This document shows positions 59,384 through 64,000 of a stretch of DNA of 64,000 bases, piece after piece (the stretch's first letter is position 1; every line of letters starts with the position of its first letter). The stretch covers positions 1-64,000 of the forward strand of contig JBJXGV010000036.1 of assembly GCA_046160485.1 (NCBI GenBank), in the 5' to 3' direction. Source of the stretch: JBJXGV01 sp046160485 (GTDB taxonomy: Bacteria > Orphanbacterota > Orphanbacteria > JBJXGV01). The notes under the pieces were generated by a model. The model was not told where the DNA came from. It ran no database searches and saw nothing but the letters and a program-made list of their open reading frames with translations. Both the position numbers and the translations under genes were made by a program.

Positions 59384-60870
59384 TGGCAGACGGCAGCGAA
59401 AGCGAACAGAAGGCGGCGGAGGCGCAAGCCGAAGCGGCCGAGATGTCGCTTCTCGACCAGATCACGATGGAGACGAAGCTCAAGCCGTCTGATTCCGAGT
59501 TCGAAGTCGCGCGCCGCGGCGTTCAGGCGCTCATCGCCGAACTCGTCAAGACGGACAAGCTCGAGAAGATCGAGCCGAAGGTCATCGATGCGATGATTTC
59601 GGAGATCGACAAGAAGATGGGGCTTCAGCTCGACGAGATTCTTCACCACGCCGACGTGCAGAAGCTCGAGTCGTCGTGGCGCGGATTGAAGCTGACGATC
59701 GACCGCACGAATTTCCGCGAGAACATCAAGATCGAACTCCTCAACGTTTCGAAGGACGATCTGCAGACCGACTTCGAAGATAGCCCCGAGATCGTGAAGT
59801 CGGGTCTCTACAAACACGTCTACACCGCGGAGTACGGACAATTCGGCGGGCAGCCGATCGGCGCGATGATCGCCAACTACGAATTCGGACCCGGGCCGCA
59901 GGACATGTCGCTCTTGGCGAACTGCGCGGCGGTTTCCGCGATGGCGCACGCGCCGTTCATCACCGCGGCGGCGCCGAAATTCTTCGGCCTCGACGACTTC
60001 CAAAAACTGCCGAACCTGAAGGATCTTCACGCGATCTTCGAGGGGCCGCAGTACATCAAGTGGAATTCGTTCCGCGAGTCCGAGGATGCGCGCTACGTCG
60101 GTATGACCGCGCCGCGGTTCTTGCTGCGGATGCCGTACGATCCCGAGAACAACCCGGTGAAGGACTTCAAGTACGAAGAGAAAGTAACGGACAAGCACTC
60201 CAAGTACCTGTGGGGCAACACGGCGTTCGCGTTCGCCACGCGCCTCACCGACTCGTTCGCGAAGTACCGCTGGTGCCCGAACATCATCGGCCCGCAGAGC
60301 GGCGGCGCCGTCGAGGATCTGCCGCTTCACCAATACAAAGAGTCCGGCGAGATCGTCACGAAGATCCCGACCGAAGTTCTGATCTCCGAGCGGCGCGAGT
60401 ACGAGCTGGCGGAAGAAGGCTTCATGGGCTTGACGATGCGCAAGGGAAGCGACAACGCGTGCTTCTTCTCGGCGAACTCGTGCCAGAAGGCGAAGTACTT
60501 CGGCCAGAGCAAGGAAGGCAAGGAAGCCGAAGCGAACTACAAACTCGGCATTCAGCTTCCGTACATGTTCATCATCAACCGCCTCGCGCACTACATCAAA
60601 GTTCTCCAGCGCGAGCAGATCGGTAGCTGGAAAGAGCGCGCGGATCTCGAGCGCGAGCTGAACAAGTGGATCGGGCAGTACGTATCGGACCAGGATGTCG
60701 TCGACTCCGCAACGCGCGGGAAGCGGCCGCTACGCAAGGCGTCCATTACGGTTGCCGACGTCGAAGGCGATCCAGGTTGGTACAAGGTCGACATGCAGGT
60801 GCGCCCGCACTTCAAGTACATGGGCGCTTTCTTCACGCTCTCGCTCGTCGGAAAGCTCGACAAGAAGTAG
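59383..60870 (+). CDS. tssC: T6SS sheath large subunit TssC (VipB)
   Basis: A 495-residue TssC of typical length. The core 'ILHHADVQKLESSWRGLKLTI', 'GALIANYEF'-like 'GAMIANYEFGPGPQDM', 'APFITAAAPKFFGLDDFQKLP' and 'YIKWNSFRESEDARYVGMTAPRFLLR' are all family blocks. The C-terminal 'ERADLERELNKWIGQYV' and 'RPLRKASITVADVEGDPGWYKVDMQVRPHFKYMGA' are very conserved, and the recycling region recognised by ClpV is probably near the N-terminus. No clpV gene is within the window. It overlaps tssB by one base. Confidence 0.96.
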   Translation: MADGSESEQKAAEAQAEAAEMSLLDQITMETKLKPSDSEFEVARRGVQALIAELVKTDKLEKIEPKVIDAMISEIDKKMGLQLDEILHHADVQKLESSWRGLKLTIDRTNFRENIKIELLNVSKDDLQTDFEDSPEIVKSGLYKHVYTAEYGQFGGQPIGAMIANYEFGPGPQDMSLLANCAAVSAMAHAPFITAAAPKFFGLDDFQKLPNLKDLHAIFEGPQYIKWNSFRESEDARYVGMTAPRFLLRMPYDPENNPVKDFKYEEKVTDKHSKYLWGNTAFAFATRLTDSFAKYRWCPNIIGPQSGGAVEDLPLHQYKESGEIVTKIPTEVLISERREYELAEEGFMGLTMRKGSDNACFFSANSCQKAKYFGQSKEGKEAEANYKLGIQLPYMFIINRLAHYIKVLQREQIGSWKERADLERELNKWIGQYVSDQDVVDSATRGKRPLRKASITVADVEGDPGWYKVDMQVRPHFKYMGAFFTLSLVGKLDKK

Positions 60871-60876
60871 GAGAGG

Positions 60877-60891
60877 CCGGCGAAAGGCCGG
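60877..60891 (+). other. small intercistronic hairpin between tssC and tssE
   Basis: A 5-bp perfect stem (60877-60881 with 60887-60891) with a 5-base loop, 7 bases after the tssC stop codon, could protect the abundant sheath mRNA from 3' decay or reduce readthrough. No T-run follows, so it is not a full terminator. Confidence 0.3.
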
Positions 60892-60902
60892 GCCGAAATC
60901 AG

Positions 60903-61316
60903 GTGAGAGAGCGAAGCCTCCTGGAGCGCCTGCGTGACAGGCGCTCCGACGCGGAGAGGTCGCCGTCGGTCAATACCGCGCTGATGACCGAATCGGTGCT
61001 CGCGCATCTGCGCGATTTGTTGAATTCTCGGCAGGGGATCAGCATCACCGTGCCCGACTACGGGATCCCCGACCTCACCGATCTCGTTCATTCGTTTCCG
61101 GAAGCGATCGCGCTCATGAGGCGTGAGATTCGCGCGAGCATCGAGCGGTACGAGCCGCGCCTGCGCAACGTCGCGATCACGCACGTGCCCGACGCCGACG
61201 ATCCGTTTCACCTCAATTTCGAGATTCGCGGCGAGCTCGTCACCGAGAGGGACAAGACGCCCGTTTCGTTTCGAACGACACTCGACGCGACAGGCCGCGC
61301 AAACATCCGGAGGTAG
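60903..61316 (+). CDS. tssE: T6SS baseplate protein TssE (gp25-like)
   Basis: A 137-residue gp25-like protein. 'SLLERLRDRRSD' at the start, 'SVLAHLRDLLNSRQGISITVPDYGIPDLTDL' in the middle and 'EIRASIERYEPRLRNVAI' near the end match TssE and phage T4 gp25. It caps the baseplate and starts sheath assembly. The GTG start has only a weak ribosome-binding site. The gene is short and fits between tssC and tssF with 32 and 8 bases on either side, a usual T6SS order. Confidence 0.93.
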   Translation: MRERSLLERLRDRRSDAERSPSVNTALMTESVLAHLRDLLNSRQGISITVPDYGIPDLTDLVHSFPEAIALMRREIRASIERYEPRLRNVAITHVPDADDPFHLNFEIRGELVTERDKTPVSFRTTLDATGRANIRR

Positions 61317-61324
61317 ACGCTCGC

Positions 61325-63094
61325 GTGTTTAGCCAGTACTACCGCGAAGAGTTGGCGTTTCTGCGCGAGATGGGGCGCGAGTTCGCCGCCGCGCATCCCG
61401 ACGCGGCGCACTTTCTCGCCGACCGCGGGAGCGATCCCGACGTCGAGCGCTTGCTCGAGGGATTCGCGTTCCTCGCCGGGCAGATTCGCCAGAAGCTCGA
61501 CGACGAACTCCCCGAGGTAACACACTCGCTCCTGGGGCTTCTCTGGCCGAACTACCTGCGGCCGATTCCGTCGATGACGATCTTGCAGTTCGCGGCGCTG
61601 CCGGGGCTGCTTCGCGAGCGCCGGGTGATCCCGCGCGGCACGGAGATCGATTCCATCGCCGTCGAAGAGACGACGTGCCGCTTCCAGACCGCGTTCGACG
61701 CCGCGCTCGAGCCGGTGGAAATCGAAGAGGCGCAGCTCGAGACGCCGCTATCGGGAACGCCGGCGCTGCGGTTGCGCATCAAGACGCTCGCCGGCGTGAA
61801 GCTGCACAGCCTTCGCCTCGACCGGTTGCGGGTCTACCTCTCCGGCGAACCGACGGTGCAGCGCGTACTCTACCTCTTGCTGTCGCGCCACGTCGCGGGC
61901 GTCACGCTTCGCGGGGTCGCGGGCGGCACGGTCGTGCGCACCGCGACGCTTCCGGCCGCGGCTGTCGAGATGAAAGGCTTCGGTGACGAGGAGTCTCTCC
62001 TCGCGTACGCGCCCCACGCGTTCGCGGGCTATCGGGTGATCCAAGAGTATTTCGCGTTCCCTCAGAAGTTCTTCTTCGTCGAGTTCTCGGGGCTCGGTAT
62101 CGTTTCGCAACTCGGCAGTGACGACACGTTCGAGATCGTCGTGTCGCTTTCGCACGTTCCCGCGACGGAGACGCGTGTCTCGCGCGAGAATTTTCTTCTC
62201 GGATGCGTCACCGCCGTGAACCTTTTCAAGCACGACGCCGACCCGATCAACGTCGAGCACGACAAGACCGAGTACCTCGTCCGCGCGTCGGGAAAGGACT
62301 CATCGCACTACGAGATCTACTCCGTCGATACGGTCGTCGGGCACGTGCAAGGCAGCGGCGCCGAGCAGCGTTACCCGGCGTTCTTCTCGTTCGGGCATGG
62401 CGGGGCAGTCGCGAAGGCAGGCGGCGACGCGCATTACCATCACGTCCGCTTGAAGCCGTCGCTTCTCTACGAGGGCGCCGAGACCTACATCTCGTTTCTC
62501 TCCGTTGCCGGTGAAACGTCGCTGCCGCCCGCGGAAACGATCACGCTCGAGCTGACCTGCACGAACCGCGGTTTGCCGCGCACCTTGCGCGTGGGAGACA
62601 TCGCGTCGCCGACGCGCAGCTCGCCCGAGTTCGCGCGCTTCCGGAACATCACGAAGCCGACCGCGCCGATCTCGCCCCCGATGGACGGCGATCTCTTCTG
62701 GCGCCTCATCTCGAACCTCTCGCTCAACTACCTCTCGCTGACGAATCCCGAGGCGTTGCGGGGCGTCCTTTCGCTCTACAATTTCTCGCGCTTCTCCGAC
62801 CGGCAGGCGGCGCGCGAAAACGAAATGCGCATCGCCGCGATCCAGTCGATCACGGCGCGCCACGAAGAGTCCCTCCATCACGGCGCGGCGCTTCGCGGTG
62901 TTGCGCTGACGATCGAACTCGACGAGCAAGGCTTCAGCGGCGACGGCGATCTGGTTCTCTTCGGATCGGTTCTCGACGAGTTCCTCGCGCTCTACGCGAC
63001 CCTCAACAGCACGAGCCGGCTCACGATCAAGGGGAGCCGCGCCGGGGAGGTATACCAGTGGCCGACGCGCATAGGCCGCCAACACCTCCTCTGA
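61325..63094 (+). CDS. tssF: T6SS baseplate protein TssF
   Basis: A 589-residue TssF of typical length. The opening 'YYREELAFLREMGREFAAAHPDAAHFL' and 'PDVERLLEGFAFLAGQIRQKLDDELPEVTHSLLGLLWPNYLRPIPS' are hallmark family sequences. 'LFWRLISNLSLNYLSL' near residue 458 is also characteristic. TssF2G1 heterotrimers form the baseplate wedge with TssK and TssE. GTG 61325 is the start. The last 37 bases overlap the start of tssG. Confidence 0.95.
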   Translation: MFSQYYREELAFLREMGREFAAAHPDAAHFLADRGSDPDVERLLEGFAFLAGQIRQKLDDELPEVTHSLLGLLWPNYLRPIPSMTILQFAALPGLLRERRVIPRGTEIDSIAVEETTCRFQTAFDAALEPVEIEEAQLETPLSGTPALRLRIKTLAGVKLHSLRLDRLRVYLSGEPTVQRVLYLLLSRHVAGVTLRGVAGGTVVRTATLPAAAVEMKGFGDEESLLAYAPHAFAGYRVIQEYFAFPQKFFFVEFSGLGIVSQLGSDDTFEIVVSLSHVPATETRVSRENFLLGCVTAVNLFKHDADPINVEHDKTEYLVRASGKDSSHYEIYSVDTVVGHVQGSGAEQRYPAFFSFGHGGAVAKAGGDAHYHHVRLKPSLLYEGAETYISFLSVAGETSLPPAETITLELTCTNRGLPRTLRVGDIASPTRSSPEFARFRNITKPTAPISPPMDGDLFWRLISNLSLNYLSLTNPEALRGVLSLYNFSRFSDRQAARENEMRIAAIQSITARHEESLHHGAALRGVALTIELDEQGFSGDGDLVLFGSVLDEFLALYATLNSTSRLTIKGSRAGEVYQWPTRIGRQHLL

Positions 63095-64000
63095 TTCTCG
63101 CGCTGCTCTCCGAGGCGCATCGCTTCTCGTTCTTTCAAGCGGTGAATCTCATCGAGCGGCAGAGGCCCGAGGCCGCGCGCATCGGCGGCACCGGCCCGGC
63201 CTCGCGCGAAGTGATCCGATTCCGTCCCGACGTTGCGATGTCATTCGCGCCGTCATCGATCGCCGCGATCGAGTTGACCCCGCGTCCCGGCGGCGAGACG
63301 GAGAGCGACGAGGTGTTCCGCATCACGTCGAGTTTTCTCGGGCTCTACGGCGCGCAATCGCCGCTGCCGAACCACTGGAGCGAGGAGATCCTGCGCGAGC
63401 AGTCGGACGACACGACCGTGCGCGATTTTCTCGATCTATTTCATCATCGCGCGTACGCGTTTTTCTACCGCGCGTGGAGCAAGTACCGTTTCCATGTGCA
63501 GCACCGCGCCGACGGCGACGACGCGTCGACTCAGCGATTCCTATCGCTCATCGGCTTCCACTCGCGGGAAATTCGCGCGGGAACGCGGTTGCCCGCCGTG
63601 CGGCTTCTCAAGTACGCTGGCCTCCTTCTCCAGAGAACGCGTCCCGCTGATTCACTCGAGCGCCTTCTCTCGGATTGGTTCGCGGGGATTCCGGTTTGCG
63701 TCGTGCCTTGCTCACCGCACTGGGTGCCGCTACGCTCGACGGGCTGGAATCGCCTCGGCATCGGACCTTCGACGCTCGGGGTGGATATGACTCTTGGGAA
63801 TCGAATCTACGATCGCAACACGACGTACAAGATCGTCGTCGGGCCCGTCGAATACGCCACGTATTTGCGATTCCTCCCCGAAGGCGAGGATCACGTGACG
63901 CTCGTCGAACTCGCGGACCTCTTCACGGGGAGAACTCTGCGCGCGACGTTCGAGGTGCGGCTTCTCGGGGCGCATCGCACGACGCCTGGGCTCGACCCCG
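63058..64000 (+). CDS. tssG: T6SS baseplate protein TssG (truncated by the window edge)
   Basis: At least 314 residues, cut by the right edge of the window. GTG 63058 has GGGGAGG six bases upstream and lies within tssF. The opening 'LLSEAHRFSFFQAVNLIERQ' is the conserved TssG start, and 'SSFLGLYGAQSPLPNHWSEEIL' and 'RDFLDLFHHRAYAFFYRAWSKYRF' follow the family closely. TssG pairs with TssF in the baseplate wedge. The frame stays open to base 64000. Confidence 0.93.
   Translation, partial: MADAHRPPTPPLILALLSEAHRFSFFQAVNLIERQRPEAARIGGTGPASREVIRFRPDVAMSFAPSSIAAIELTPRPGGETESDEVFRITSSFLGLYGAQSPLPNHWSEEILREQSDDTTVRDFLDLFHHRAYAFFYRAWSKYRFHVQHRADGDDASTQRFLSLIGFHSREIRAGTRLPAVRLLKYAGLLLQRTRPADSLERLLSDWFAGIPVCVVPCSPHWVPLRSTGWNRLGIGPSTLGVDMTLGNRIYDRNTTYKIVVGPVEYATYLRFLPEGEDHVTLVELADLFTGRTLRATFEVRLLGAHRTTPGLDP

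Overview
This is a GC-rich bacterial window (about two thirds G+C, hence long spurious open frames on both strands). It carries about 42 protein genes and no recognisable rRNA, tRNA, CRISPR array, transposase or phage gene. The envelope is probably diderm: there are lipoproteins, a type VI secretion system (T6SS), large secreted metallopeptidases ending in a FlgD-like Ig domain, choice-of-anchor-D repeats and PEGA proteins. Together these recall deep-branching FCB-type lineages such as Candidatus Eisenbacteria. That placement is inference from protein style; no phylogenetic marker is present.

Region 1 (1-18000) is mixed housekeeping and envelope: an HDOD protein, a small Cys-containing protein with oligoendopeptidase F, an STT3/PglB-like oligosaccharyltransferase homologue, two tandem paralogous M36 (fungalysin-type) secreted proteases, guanylate kinase overlapping an SNM1-type metallo-beta-lactamase nuclease, a SWIB protein with a histone H1-like tail, and a DUF2723 membrane protein. 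Region 2 (18000-29300) holds a lipoprotein with about 37 Gly-Thr dipeptides, a three-gene sulfur-carrier cysteine pathway (cysM, mec-like JAMM protease, and a CysO-MoeZ-rhodanese fusion), a translationally coupled run of PEGA protein, two FN3-like lipoproteins and a histone-deacetylase-family enzyme, then divergently etfBA. A structured intergenic element follows etfA. Region 3 (29300-39900) has a sulfatase-superfamily membrane enzyme, a GT-C glycosyltransferase-like protein with TPRs, a YfhO-like membrane protein and an 11-repeat choice-of-anchor-D lipoprotein.

Region 4 (39900-64000, running off the right edge) is a T6SS locus: zinc-ribbon and FHA proteins, a pseudokinase-like zinc protein, a TagH-C-terminus-like protein, TssJ-like lipoprotein, TssK, TssL, TssM, TagF and a TssB-TssC fusion paralogue. 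Hcp and a YkgJ-type Cys-cluster protein lie on the opposite strand. Then come a transmembrane Ser/Thr kinase with FN3 and four PEGA repeats, TssA, TssB, TssC, TssE, TssF and a truncated TssG. The FHA proteins, TagF and the kinase suggest threonine-phosphorylation control. TssH/ClpV, VgrG and PAAR are not in the window. The most unusual items are the CysO-MoeZ fusion beside its candidate protease, the second fused sheath protein, the pseudokinase-like T6SS gene, a terminator lying inside the next reading frame, and the HDAC-lipoprotein operon.

Start codons were chosen from ribosome-binding sites, overlaps and signal peptides and differ from the longest open frame in many cases. Nothing was checked by database search.
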